Part shown: piece after piece, positions 31,286-39,401 of the stretch | Numbering within the stretch: position 1 is the first letter of the stretch | How the letters are laid out: the number at the start of each line of letters is the position of its first letter | From: an uncultured Oscillospiraceae bacterium | GTDB taxonomy: Bacteria; Bacillota; Clostridia; Oscillospirales; Oscillospiraceae | DNA length: 46,960 nt | Assembly (NCBI GenBank): GCA_910579965.1 | Contig: CAJTWF010000019.1 | Location: 1-46,960, forward strand | Direction: 5' to 3' | Position numbers and translations under genes: made by a program | The notes under the pieces: model-generated | The model's database searches: none | Seen by the model: only the letters and a program-made list of their open reading frames with translations | What the model was told of the DNA's origin: nothing

Positions 31286-32596
31286 ATGATGAAGGTAAAG
31301 CGTTTTTCCCAGAGGTGCTCCGCTGTCTGCCTGACAATTCTGGCGGTATTGAGTCTGACCTCCTGTGGGAAGGAGCGCCGCGCCAACCTGCTGACCCAAG
31401 ACGATAGGGTGCAGCGGACTGTAAATTTGTTCAGCCCCATGGAAAAGACCGATCCCAACGCGGAAAATACGGCCAGAAGCGCAGCGGATCTCACCGTGGC
31501 CATGGCGGAGGAGAAGCTGGGGGTGACCGTGGCCTACCGGACCTACACGGCGGAGGACTACCAGGACAAATCCTATGACGACGTGGTCCTTGACCGGGCC
31601 CGCAGCAATATGGACGACCTGTACCTGCTCAACTCGGATGTCATCCTGAAGCTGGGGGCGGAGGGGAAGCTGGTGGACCTCTCGGGCATTGACAACGCGG
31701 AGAACCTGCGGGACATCATCTGGACCGCCAACACGGTGGACGGGAAGCTGGTGGCCATCCCCCAGGAGGTGGTGGCCTATGGCCTGTTTGTGAACAAGGA
31801 CATGTTTGACCAGTACGGCCTCGCCCTGCCGGAGACGCCGGAGGAATTTCTGGAGTGCTGCCGGGTCTTCCGGGAGAATGGGATCGAGACCCCCATCGGC
31901 GCCAACCGCTGGTGGCTGGAGACCTTCGTGCTGGCCCTGGCCTACGCGGATCTGTACAACGGCGGGAACACGGAGGCGGAGATCGCGGCCCTCAACAGCG
32001 GCGAGGCCCGGTACAGCGACTATATGCGGCCCGGCTTTGCATTTCTCAAGAATCTGATGGACCGGGGCTATATTGACGCGGAAAAAGCCAGCGTCAGCGA
32101 GGCCATCGAGGCGGAGGGCGCGGACTTCCTGGCCCAGAAAACTCCTATTGTCATGGCCTACTGGGGTGCGGCCAACACGGAGACCGCCTACGGGAAAACA
32201 GACTTTGAGATGCAGGTCATCGGCTTCCCCAGCAGCCGCGGGCAGATGCCGGTGATAACCATGACCGGACTGGCCGTGGGCGCGGAGGCGGAACACAGGG
32301 AGGACGCTTTGCAGGTGCTGAATGTGATGCTTTCCGACGAGGCGCTCCAGGTCTACTCGGAGATCAACCGGGTCATCTCTCCGTCCAAAAACGTGAAGGT
32401 GGACTGCGTACCCGCCCTGAAGCCCCTCAACGACAGGATCGAGGAGGGCGTCTACGTTCTGGGCTCCAACGCGGGCATGAAGGTGGAGCAGTGGGGCAGC
32501 ACCTGCCTGATTGTGCGGGAGCTGCTGGCCGGCGCTGCGGTGGAGGAGTGTATGGCGGCCTTTGACCGCCTCCAGGACGAGGCTCTGGCAAAATAA
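31286..32596 (+). CDS. Lipoprotein solute-binding protein (sugar-type family 1)
   Basis: This 436-residue protein starts with a basic n-region and hydrophobic stretch ending in the lipobox LSLTSC, with Cys27 as lipid anchor. It resembles extracellular solute-binding family 1 proteins of sugar ABC transporters: DDLYLLNSDVILKLGAEGKLVDL, a hinge around IPQEVVAYGLFVNKDMFDQYG, and IVMAYWGAAN in the second lobe. No permease or ATPase gene is adjacent. The gene begins at the base after the kinase stop. I infer that it presents a carbohydrate to the external domain of the kinase rather than feeding a transporter, and the glycogen genes next door make a sugar signal plausible. Confidence 0.88.
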   Translation: MMKVKRFSQRCSAVCLTILAVLSLTSCGKERRANLLTQDDRVQRTVNLFSPMEKTDPNAENTARSAADLTVAMAEEKLGVTVAYRTYTAEDYQDKSYDDVVLDRARSNMDDLYLLNSDVILKLGAEGKLVDLSGIDNAENLRDIIWTANTVDGKLVAIPQEVVAYGLFVNKDMFDQYGLALPETPEEFLECCRVFRENGIETPIGANRWWLETFVLALAYADLYNGGNTEAEIAALNSGEARYSDYMRPGFAFLKNLMDRGYIDAEKASVSEAIEAEGADFLAQKTPIVMAYWGAANTETAYGKTDFEMQVIGFPSSRGQMPVITMTGLAVGAEAEHREDALQVLNVMLSDEALQVYSEINRVISPSKNVKVDCVPALKPLNDRIEEGVYVLGSNAGMKVEQWGSTCLIVRELLAGAAVEECMAAFDRLQDEALAK

Positions 32597-32630
32597 CGCC
32601 CTGCGTATCGGAAAATCAGCCCAGTACGAA

Positions 32631-32673
32631 ACGGGAGAAGCACACCAGCTTCGGTGTGCTTCTCCCGTTTTTT
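32631..32673 (+). terminator. Strong intrinsic terminator of the kinase/binding-protein operon
   Basis: ACGGGAGAAGCACACC (32631-32646) pairs with 32653-32668 in a perfect 16-bp stem around AGCTTC, followed by TTTTTT. It may also stop minus-strand transcripts of the 47-residue gene. Confidence 0.92.
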
Positions 32674-32681
32674 CCTGTTGC

Positions 32682-32825
32682 TCAGAGATCGTCCGCGTCC
32701 TGCACCGGCTTCTCCCAGGGGTCCGCCGGCGTGCCGGTCCAGCTGCCCTGGGGATCCGTCTTGGCGGACTGCCAGGACGTCAGATCCATGGCCTTGGCCA
32801 TGGGGTCCTTCTTTTTCTCCTTCAC
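32682..32825 (-). CDS. 47-residue acidic-tailed protein of unknown function
   Basis: From GTG 32825 the frame encodes a 47-residue polar protein: a Lys-rich start (KEKKKDPMAKAM), LTSWQSAKTDPQGSWTG, and a tail PWEKPVQDADDL. GGGAGGGAGCGCT is an excellent ribosome site five bases before the start. No membrane segment or known domain is visible. Trp/Pro-rich linkers and an acidic end suggest a short interaction peptide. It lies between the glycogen operon terminator and the binding-protein terminator and faces the same way as glgP. I believe it is real because of its ribosome site and composition, but no function can be assigned. Confidence 0.6.
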   Translation of the reverse strand: MKEKKKDPMAKAMDLTSWQSAKTDPQGSWTGTPADPWEKPVQDADDL

Positions 32826-32902
32826 AGCGCTCCCTCCCCTGCCGGGTGTGTCCCCGGCGGAGCTAGTGTTCCCGGTTTCCAATGCGCTATGAGAGGAAAA
32901 TT

Positions 32903-32929
32903 CCGCCCGGGAGGCGTTCTCCCGGGCGG
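32903..32929 (-). terminator. Terminator after glgP
   Basis: CCGCCCGGGAG (32903-32913) pairs perfectly with 32919-32929 around GCGTT. On the minus strand it is followed by AATTTTCC, ending the glgA-glgP transcript 17 bases after the glgP stop. Confidence 0.8.
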
Positions 32930-32946
32930 ATGAATCGCGGATGCGA

Positions 32947-35382
32947 TTACTTCTTATAGGGCACGTGCCAGATGGTGTCGGCGTAGTCCGCAATGGAGCG
33001 GTCAGCGGCAAAGATGCCGGACCGGGCGATGTTGTGCAGACTCATCTGGTTCCACTTGGTGCGGTCCGCGTAGGTCTCCACCATCCGGCGCTCAGCAGCG
33101 CAGTAGGAGGCAAAGTCCGCCAGGAGCATATACTCGTCCGCCATGGAGCCGTTCTTGCCCAGCAGCAGGTGCTGTACCAGATCGTCGTAGCGCACGCCGT
33201 CCTTGAAGCCGTTGCTGATCTGATCCAGTACCCGGTGCAGGTTCGGGTCCCGGGTGTAGATGTTGAACGGGTTGTAGCCCATGTCCCGCACCTCCTTGAC
33301 CTCCTCGGTCTTCAGGCCGAACAGGAACATGTTCTCGTCCCCCAGGACCTCGTGCATCTCCACGTTGGCCCCGTCCAGGGTGCCCACGGTCAGCGCGCCG
33401 TTCATCATGAACTTCATGTTGCCGGTGCCGCTGGCCTCCTTGCCGGCGGTGGAGATCTGCTGGCTGACCTCGCTGGCGGGCATGAGGACCTCCGCCATGG
33501 ACACGCGGTAGTTCTCCAGGAAGAAGACCTGCAGCTTATCCTTGCACAGGGGATCGCTGTTGATCTGACCGGCCAGGGAGTTAATCAGCTGGATGATTCG
33601 CTTGGCCACCGCGTAGCCCGGCGCGGCCTTGGCGCCGAAGAGGAAGGCGTGAGGCCGGATCTCCATGTTGGGGTTGTCGCGCAGCTGGTTGTAGATATGG
33701 ATGATGTGCATCACGTTGAGCAGCTGCCGCTTGTACTCGTGGAGGCGCTTGACCTGTACGTCAAAGATGGCGTCCGGGTTAATCAGGAAGCCCTGGGTCT
33801 TCTTGGCGTACTTGGCGAAGGCGGCCTTGTTGGCCTGCTTGATCTGCTCTAAGCGCAGCAGCACCTCCTTGTCATCCGCGAACTTGTCCAGCAGAGGCAG
33901 GGCCGCGCCGGGGTGGCGCAGGTAGTCGTTGCTGTTGGTGAGATCGCAGATGAGCTTGTCCAGGCCCGGGTTGATCTCCGCCAGCCAGCGGCGGTGGTCA
34001 ATGCCGTTGGTGACGTTCTTGAACTTCTCCGGCTCCATGCCGCAGGCGTCCTTGAACACATCCTGGCGCAGGATGTCGCTGTGGAGGGCGGACACGCCGT
34101 TGACGGCAATGCCGCCGGCAATGCACAGGTTGGCCATGCGCACCTCGCCGTCCCAGATGACGGCCATGTTGCGCACCTTGCTCTCATCGCCCCGGTAGAA
34201 CTCGGTGACCTTGACCTGCCAGCGCCGGGCGATCTCGCAGAGAATCTGCCAGATGCGGGGCAGCAGGGTCTGCATCAGGGACTGGGGCCAGCGCTCCAGG
34301 GCCTCGGCCAGCACGGTGTGGTTGGTGTAGGCCACGGAGTGGACCGTGATGTTCCAGGAGGTCTCCCAGTCCAGGCCCGCGTCGTCCATGAGGATGCGCA
34401 TCAGCTCGGGGATGACCAGAGCGGGATGGGTGTCGTTGATCTGGATGACGTTCTTCTCGTGGAAGTTGGTCAGAGTGCCGTAGGTCTGGATGTGCTTGCG
34501 GACAATGGACTGGACCGTGGCGGAGACAAAGAAGTACTGCTGGCGCAGGCGCAGGCTCTTGCCCTCGTAGTGGTTGTCCTCCGGGTAGAGCACCTTGGCG
34601 ATGGCCTCGGCCATGGCCCGGTCCTCGCTGGCCCGCAGGTAGTCGCCCTGGTTGAACGCGCTCATGTCAATGGGCGTGGGGCTCTTGGCGTCCCACAGGC
34701 GCAGGGTGTTGGTGTGGCTGGTGTCGTAGCCGGCAATGGACATGTCGCAGGGCACGGCCAGCACCTTGGTGTAGTCCTCGTTGACCACATGGAGCCTGTC
34801 GCCGTCCCAGAACTCCCGGAGGGTGCCGCCGAAGTGGACCTCCTCCACCTCGTCCGGACGGGGGATCAGCCACGCGTCGCCCTGGTCCTTCCAGTTGTCG
34901 GGGAGCTCCATCTGCTGGCCGTCCACGATCTTCTGCTTGAAGATGCCCAGCTCATAGCAGATGGAGTAGCCGCAGGCGGGGATCTCCAGGGTGGTCAGGC
35001 TGTCCAGGTAGCAGGCCGCCAGACGGCCCAGGCCGCCGTTGCCCAGGCCAGCGTCCGGCTCCATGTCGAAGATGTGGGCGGGCTTGAAGCCCATCTCCTC
35101 GATGGCCTCCCGCATGGGCTGGAGCACGCCCAGGTTGTAAGCGTTCTTCATCAAAGACCGGCCCATGAGGAACTCCAGGGACATATAGTGGACCTGCTTG
35201 AGCTGCTTTTTGCGGATCTTCCGGCGGGTCTCCACGGCCTGGATGCTCATCTGATCCCGCAGGACCATGGCGCAGGCCTTCATCATATTTGCTTCGGTGG
35301 CCTCCTCCACGGTGCAGCCAAAGTTGAGGCTCAGCTTTTCGCTGATGGCCTGCTTCATGGAGCTCTTGGTGTATTTCTCCAT
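32947..35382 (-). CDS. glgP: Glycogen/maltodextrin phosphorylase
   Basis: GlgP (811 residues) releases glucose-1-phosphate from alpha-1,4-glucan chains. The pyridoxal-phosphate Lys is about residue 657 in EASGTGNMKFMMNGALTVG. Other marks are GNGGLGRLAACYLDSL, QINDTHPALVIPELMR and RVSMAEVLMPASEVSQQIS. The length matches the bacterial family. ATG 35382 follows AGAGAGG with a rather long spacer. It is downstream of glgA by 76 bases and ends the glycogen cluster, giving both synthesis and breakdown in one locus. Confidence 0.97.
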   Translation of the reverse strand: MEKYTKSSMKQAISEKLSLNFGCTVEEATEANMMKACAMVLRDQMSIQAVETRRKIRKKQLKQVHYMSLEFLMGRSLMKNAYNLGVLQPMREAIEEMGFKPAHIFDMEPDAGLGNGGLGRLAACYLDSLTTLEIPACGYSICYELGIFKQKIVDGQQMELPDNWKDQGDAWLIPRPDEVEEVHFGGTLREFWDGDRLHVVNEDYTKVLAVPCDMSIAGYDTSHTNTLRLWDAKSPTPIDMSAFNQGDYLRASEDRAMAEAIAKVLYPEDNHYEGKSLRLRQQYFFVSATVQSIVRKHIQTYGTLTNFHEKNVIQINDTHPALVIPELMRILMDDAGLDWETSWNITVHSVAYTNHTVLAEALERWPQSLMQTLLPRIWQILCEIARRWQVKVTEFYRGDESKVRNMAVIWDGEVRMANLCIAGGIAVNGVSALHSDILRQDVFKDACGMEPEKFKNVTNGIDHRRWLAEINPGLDKLICDLTNSNDYLRHPGAALPLLDKFADDKEVLLRLEQIKQANKAAFAKYAKKTQGFLINPDAIFDVQVKRLHEYKRQLLNVMHIIHIYNQLRDNPNMEIRPHAFLFGAKAAPGYAVAKRIIQLINSLAGQINSDPLCKDKLQVFFLENYRVSMAEVLMPASEVSQQISTAGKEASGTGNMKFMMNGALTVGTLDGANVEMHEVLGDENMFLFGLKTEEVKEVRDMGYNPFNIYTRDPNLHRVLDQISNGFKDGVRYDDLVQHLLLGKNGSMADEYMLLADFASYCAAERRMVETYADRTKWNQMSLHNIARSGIFAADRSIADYADTIWHVPYKK

Positions 35383-35458
35383 AGGGGTTTTTTCCTCTCT
35401 TCCAGTTGGTTTGATGGGACATGGGGAGCAGGCGCCTCCCGCTCCCCCGGGACAGCCT

Positions 35459-36892
35459 TTAAGAGCAGATGGTGCGGTAGATATCGTTGTACGCCTCGGC
35501 GCTGCGCTTCCAGCTGAAGTCCTCGGCCATGCCGGAGGTGCGCAGGCCCTGGAAGGCGGTGGGATTGTTGTAGTAGAGATCCACCGCCTGGCGGATGACG
35601 TAGAGCATGTCGTTGCTGTTGTAGTCGGCAAAGGTGAAGCCGTTGCCCGCGCCGCACCAGGCCTCGTAGGGGTGCACGGTGTCCTTGAGCCCGCCGGTCT
35701 CCCGAACGATGGGCACGGTGCCGTAGCGCATGGCGATCATCTGGGCCAGGCCGCAGGGCTCGCTCTTGGAGGGCATGAGCAGCAGATCCGCGCCGGAGTA
35801 GATGCCCATGGCCAGCCCCTCGTTGTAGCCCCGGTACAGGGCCATGCGGCCCTTGTACTGGCCCAGCTTCTGCTCAAAGAACTGCTCATAGTTCCAGTCG
35901 CCGCTGCCCAGGACCACAAACTGGCAGTTGAGGTCCATAATCTGGTCAAAGACCTTGCAGATGAGATCCAGGCCCTTGTGGCTCACCAGACGGCTGACAA
36001 TGCCGATCACCGGTACGTCCGGATCCGCGGCCAGCCCCACCTGCTTCTGGAGGGCGGCCTTGCACTTGGCCTTGCCGTCCATCTTCTTGGCGGAGTACTT
36101 GGCGGGAATGCCGGCGTCTGTGGAGGGATCGTAGCGGACCATGTCGATGCCGTTGAGAACGCCGTAGACCTTGCCGGCGTTGCGCTGCATGACGCTCTCC
36201 ATGCCGTGGGCAAAGTAGGCGTAGCGCAGCTCCTGGGCGTAGGTGGGGCTGACGGCGGTGATGGCGTCGCAGGTCATCAGCGCGCCCTTGAGCAGGTTCA
36301 CGTCCCCGTCCATGGCGATGGTGCCGTCGGCGAACCAGCCCGGAGCCAGACCGAAGAGGTCCTCCAGGGTCTCCTTGCCGTAGCGGCCCTGGTACTCAAT
36401 ATTGTGCACTGTGAACACGGTCTTGATCCCCCGGACCTCCCGCCAGCGCACACACTCGTCCTTGAGGTAGATGGGCACCAGGGCGGTCTGCCAGTCGTTG
36501 CAGTGGATAACCTCGGGCATGAAGGCCAGGGCGGGCATCAGGGCCACCACGGCCCGGGAGAAGAAGCCGAAGCGCTCGCCGTCGTCATAGTGTCCGTAGA
36601 GGGCGTCCCGCTTGAAGTAGTACTCATTGTCCACAAAGTACCACCGCACGCCGTCCCGCTCCAGCTGGAACAGGCCGCAGTACACCCGCCGCCAGCCCAG
36701 GGGCACCTCGATGTTGCACACAAAGCTCAGCTGGTCCCTCCACTTGTCGGACACCCGCTGGTAGAGGGGAAGGATCACCTCCACCTCGTTGCCCGCCTTG
36801 GCCAGGGCCTGGGGCAGGCTGCCGGCCACGTCGGCCAGTCCGCCGGTCTTGCAGAAGGGAACCGCCTCAGAGGTGGCAAATAAGATCTTCAT
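35459..36892 (-). CDS. glgA: Glycogen synthase (ADP-glucose)
   Basis: GlgA (477 residues, GT5 family) extends glycogen from ADP-glucose. The donor-binding KTGGLADV starts at Lys15. HCNDWQTALVPIYLK and TVHNIEYQGRYG follow. The C-terminal Rossmann half has IGIVSRLVSHKGLDL and the catalytic-site PSKSEPCGLAQMIAMRYGTVPIV. AAAGGAGGTC precedes the ATG at 36892. It has its own promoter (36951-36979) separated from glgD by a terminator, so glgA-glgP can be controlled apart from glgBCD. Confidence 0.98.
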   Translation of the reverse strand: MKILFATSEAVPFCKTGGLADVAGSLPQALAKAGNEVEVILPLYQRVSDKWRDQLSFVCNIEVPLGWRRVYCGLFQLERDGVRWYFVDNEYYFKRDALYGHYDDGERFGFFSRAVVALMPALAFMPEVIHCNDWQTALVPIYLKDECVRWREVRGIKTVFTVHNIEYQGRYGKETLEDLFGLAPGWFADGTIAMDGDVNLLKGALMTCDAITAVSPTYAQELRYAYFAHGMESVMQRNAGKVYGVLNGIDMVRYDPSTDAGIPAKYSAKKMDGKAKCKAALQKQVGLAADPDVPVIGIVSRLVSHKGLDLICKVFDQIMDLNCQFVVLGSGDWNYEQFFEQKLGQYKGRMALYRGYNEGLAMGIYSGADLLLMPSKSEPCGLAQMIAMRYGTVPIVRETGGLKDTVHPYEAWCGAGNGFTFADYNSNDMLYVIRQAVDLYYNNPTAFQGLRTSGMAEDFSWKRSAEAYNDIYRTICS

Positions 36893-36950
36893 AAGAGAAA
36901 AGACCTCCTTTATAGATGGAAAGCAGCCCACGGCTGCTCAGGGCATGTTT

Positions 36951-36992
36951 AGTATACCGTGGCGGCGCTGAAAAGTAAAGGGTTTTCAGCGC
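36951..36992 (-). promoter_or_regulatory. glgA promoter nested in an inverted repeat
   Basis: Minus-strand TTTACT (36979-36974) and TATACT (36956-36951) are 17 bp apart. The -35 box lies in the 8-bp centre of a perfect 10-bp inverted repeat, GCGCTGAAAA (36965-36974) and its complement (36983-36992), a likely operator. A smaller AGCAGCC/GGCTGCT stem lies in the leader. Confidence 0.7.
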
Positions 36993-37028
36993 TTCAGGGC
37001 CGCCGCGGGAAAAACTGTAGAAATGGAT

Positions 37029-37057
37029 AAAGAGGGGGAGGAAATCTCCCCCTCTTT
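37029..37057 (-). terminator. Terminator after glgD
   Basis: AAAGAGGGGGAG (37029-37040) pairs with 37046-37057 around GAAAT, ten bases after the glgD stop. On the minus strand the stem is followed by only a weak T tract (TTTATCC), so some read-through into glgA is likely. Confidence 0.7.
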
Positions 37058-37066
37058 TCGCACAAT

Positions 37067-38176
37067 TTACACCTTGCTGTCCTTTGCGATGACCATGGGG
37101 TAGTTCTCGTGGCCCATCAGGGTGCGGGCGTCGGCAATCTCCACGTTCTTGTCCGCGATGACGTGGTGGAGCACCGCGTCCCGGCTGACCGTGACGTCCT
37201 GCATGAGGATGCAGTTTTTCACCTCCGCGCCCCGCTCCACGCTCACGCCCCGGAACAGGATGGAGTTCTCCACCGTGCCCTCGATGGTGCAGCCGTCGGC
37301 CACCAGGGAGTTGCAGCAGGCCCCGGTGGGGTCCAGGTAGGTGGAGGCGTCGTTGCGCTCCTTGGTGTGGATGGGCCGGGCGGCGGGGAACACCTCCCGG
37401 CGGATCGCCGGGTCCAGCAGCTCCAGGGAGCGGGTGTAGTACTCCTTCAGGCTGCGGATCTGGGCAGCGTAGCCGTCCCAGACGTAGCTGTGGATGTGGA
37501 GGGAGGATGCCTTGGCCTGGAGCACCGCGCCCCGGAAGCTGGTCTGGTCATGGCTCATGCACTCGTCCACCAGATCCAGCAGCAGCTGCTTGGACAGGAC
37601 GTAGATCTCCAAAGAGCGGTAGCAGCCGGTCCGGTCCCGGAGCGGGAAGAGGACCTCCCCCACCCTGCCCTCGCCGTCCAGGCGGAAGAAGGTGACGTCG
37701 CAGTCCGAGTCCACGTTGCTGGTACACACGGCGGTGATATCCGCGCCGGAGGCCAGATGGGCCTGATACACGTCCTGGAGGGGGATGTTGATGATGAGGT
37801 CGCTGTCCGCCAGCACCACGTGGCTCTGACGGATGCCCTCTAAGTAGGAGCGTACGCCGGCCAGGGCCTCCATCTTGCCCCGGAAGCCGCCCCGGGTTCC
37901 CCCGCTGGCGAAGGGGGGCAGCAGGCGCAGTCCGCCGTGCTTGCGGCTCAGATCCCAGTCCTTGCCGGAGCCCAGGTGGTCCAGAAGGCTCTGATAGTTG
38001 CCGTCCATGACCACGCCCACGTCGGTGATGTTGGCGTTGACCATGCTGCTGAGGATGAAGTCAATGATGCGGTAGCGCCCCGCGAAGGGGACGGAAGAGG
38101 GGGTGCGGTTGGCGGTCAGCTCCCGCAGGTCGTTGTGCTTCTCATAGGAGAAGATGATCCCGTGCAGTCCTTTCAT
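37067..38176 (-). CDS. glgD: Glucose-1-phosphate adenylyltransferase subunit GlgD
   Basis: GlgD (369 residues) is the second, usually non-catalytic subunit of the Firmicute ADP-glucose pyrophosphorylase. It has the nucleotidyltransferase fold (FAGRYRIIDFILSSMVNANITDVGV, HLGSGKDWDLSR) but lacks the GGxGxRL triphosphate loop, starting instead with MKGLHGIIFSYEKHNDLREL. A left-handed beta-helix C-terminus contains NSLVADGCTIEGTVENSILF. Its start overlaps the glgC stop (ATGA), and AAGGAGGTG lies upstream. Confidence 0.97.
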   Translation of the reverse strand: MKGLHGIIFSYEKHNDLRELTANRTPSSVPFAGRYRIIDFILSSMVNANITDVGVVMDGNYQSLLDHLGSGKDWDLSRKHGGLRLLPPFASGGTRGGFRGKMEALAGVRSYLEGIRQSHVVLADSDLIINIPLQDVYQAHLASGADITAVCTSNVDSDCDVTFFRLDGEGRVGEVLFPLRDRTGCYRSLEIYVLSKQLLLDLVDECMSHDQTSFRGAVLQAKASSLHIHSYVWDGYAAQIRSLKEYYTRSLELLDPAIRREVFPAARPIHTKERNDASTYLDPTGACCNSLVADGCTIEGTVENSILFRGVSVERGAEVKNCILMQDVTVSRDAVLHHVIADKNVEIADARTLMGHENYPMVIAKDSKV

Positions 38177-39381
38177 CTGGACACCTCCTTGTGATCGCGG
38201 TTGAGCATGGAATTGGGCGCCACCACTTCGCCTGCGCCGATGGCGGTGCCGGGGCCCAGGACGGTGACGCCCCACTTCTCGGGGTCACAGTTCTCCGGGT
38301 TCTCCCCCACGGTAGCGCCCGCCTCCACCTGGCAGTTCTCGCCCAGGATGGCATAGCGCACCACGCTGCCCCGCCTGACGGTGACGCCGGGCATGAGCAC
38401 GGAGTAGCTGACCTCGGCCCCCTCCTCGATGCGCGCGCCGTGGGAGAGGACGGAGTTTTTCACCGTGCCGCTGATCTCGCAGCCCTGGGTGACCACGCTG
38501 TGCTCCACCAGGGCGGTCTTGCTGATAAAGGCCGGGGGCTCGCTGGGCAGGCGGGCGTAGATGGGCCAGGAGCTCTCCAGCAGATCCAGATCTCCCCGGG
38601 AGAGCATGTCCATGTTGGCGTCCCACAGGCTCTCCAGAGTGCCCACGTCCTTCCAGTAGCCGTCGAACCGGTAGGCGATCATCTTCTCCCCGGCGCCCAG
38701 CATCTTGGGGATGATGTTCTTGCCGAAGTCGTTGCTGGAGGAGGCGTCGGCCTCGTCGGCAATGAGGTACTCCCGCAGCTTCTTCCAGGAGAAGACGTAG
38801 ATGCCCATGGAGGCCAGGTTGCTCTTGGGCTCCTTGGGCTTCTCCTGGAACTCCACAATGTTGTCCTCCCCGTCCACGGCCATGATTCCGAACCGGGATG
38901 CCTCGTCCCAGGGCACCTCCAGCACGGAGATGGTGCAGGCGGCCCCGGCCTCCTTGTGGGCCTCCACCATCTTGGCGTAGTTCATCTTGTAGATGTGATC
39001 CCCGGACAGGATGACCACATAGTCGGGGTCATACATGTCCACAAAGCCGATGTTCTGGTAGATGGCGTTGGCCGTGCCCTTGTACCAGCTGCCCTTCTCC
39101 CCCTCCTGCATGTAGGGGGGCAGGATGTGGACGCCGCCGTCCAGACGGTCCAGATCCCAGGGCTGGCCGGAGCCGATATAGCTGTTGAGCTCCAGGGGCT
39201 TGTACTGGGTCAGCACGCCCACGGTGTCGATGTTGGAGTTGGTGCAGTTGGACAGGGGAAAGTCGATGATGCGGTATTTCCCGCCGAAGGGCACGGCGGG
39301 CTTGGCAACATCGCTGGTCAGCACGTACAGGCGGCTGCCCTGCCCCCCTGCCAGGAGCATTGCGATACACTCTTTTTTCAT
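38173..39381 (-). CDS. glgC: Glucose-1-phosphate adenylyltransferase (catalytic subunit)
   Basis: GlgC (402 residues) makes ADP-glucose from ATP and glucose-1-phosphate, the committed step of glycogen synthesis. The intact triphosphate loop is MLLAGGQGSRLYVLT. Further motifs are KPAVPFGGKYRIIDFPLSNC, VVILSGDHIYKMNY with the catalytic Asp, and EFQEKPKEPKSN. The C-terminal beta-helix repeats include VVTQGCEISGTVKNSVLSHG. It is expected to pair with GlgD. ATG follows GAGGATGAGACAGCC, 20 bases after the glgB stop. Confidence 0.98.
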   Translation of the reverse strand: MKKECIAMLLAGGQGSRLYVLTSDVAKPAVPFGGKYRIIDFPLSNCTNSNIDTVGVLTQYKPLELNSYIGSGQPWDLDRLDGGVHILPPYMQEGEKGSWYKGTANAIYQNIGFVDMYDPDYVVILSGDHIYKMNYAKMVEAHKEAGAACTISVLEVPWDEASRFGIMAVDGEDNIVEFQEKPKEPKSNLASMGIYVFSWKKLREYLIADEADASSSNDFGKNIIPKMLGAGEKMIAYRFDGYWKDVGTLESLWDANMDMLSRGDLDLLESSWPIYARLPSEPPAFISKTALVEHSVVTQGCEISGTVKNSVLSHGARIEEGAEVSYSVLMPGVTVRRGSVVRYAILGENCQVEAGATVGENPENCDPEKWGVTVLGPGTAIGAGEVVAPNSMLNRDHKEVSR

Positions 39382-39401
39382 GGCTGTCTCATCCTCTCGT
39401 T

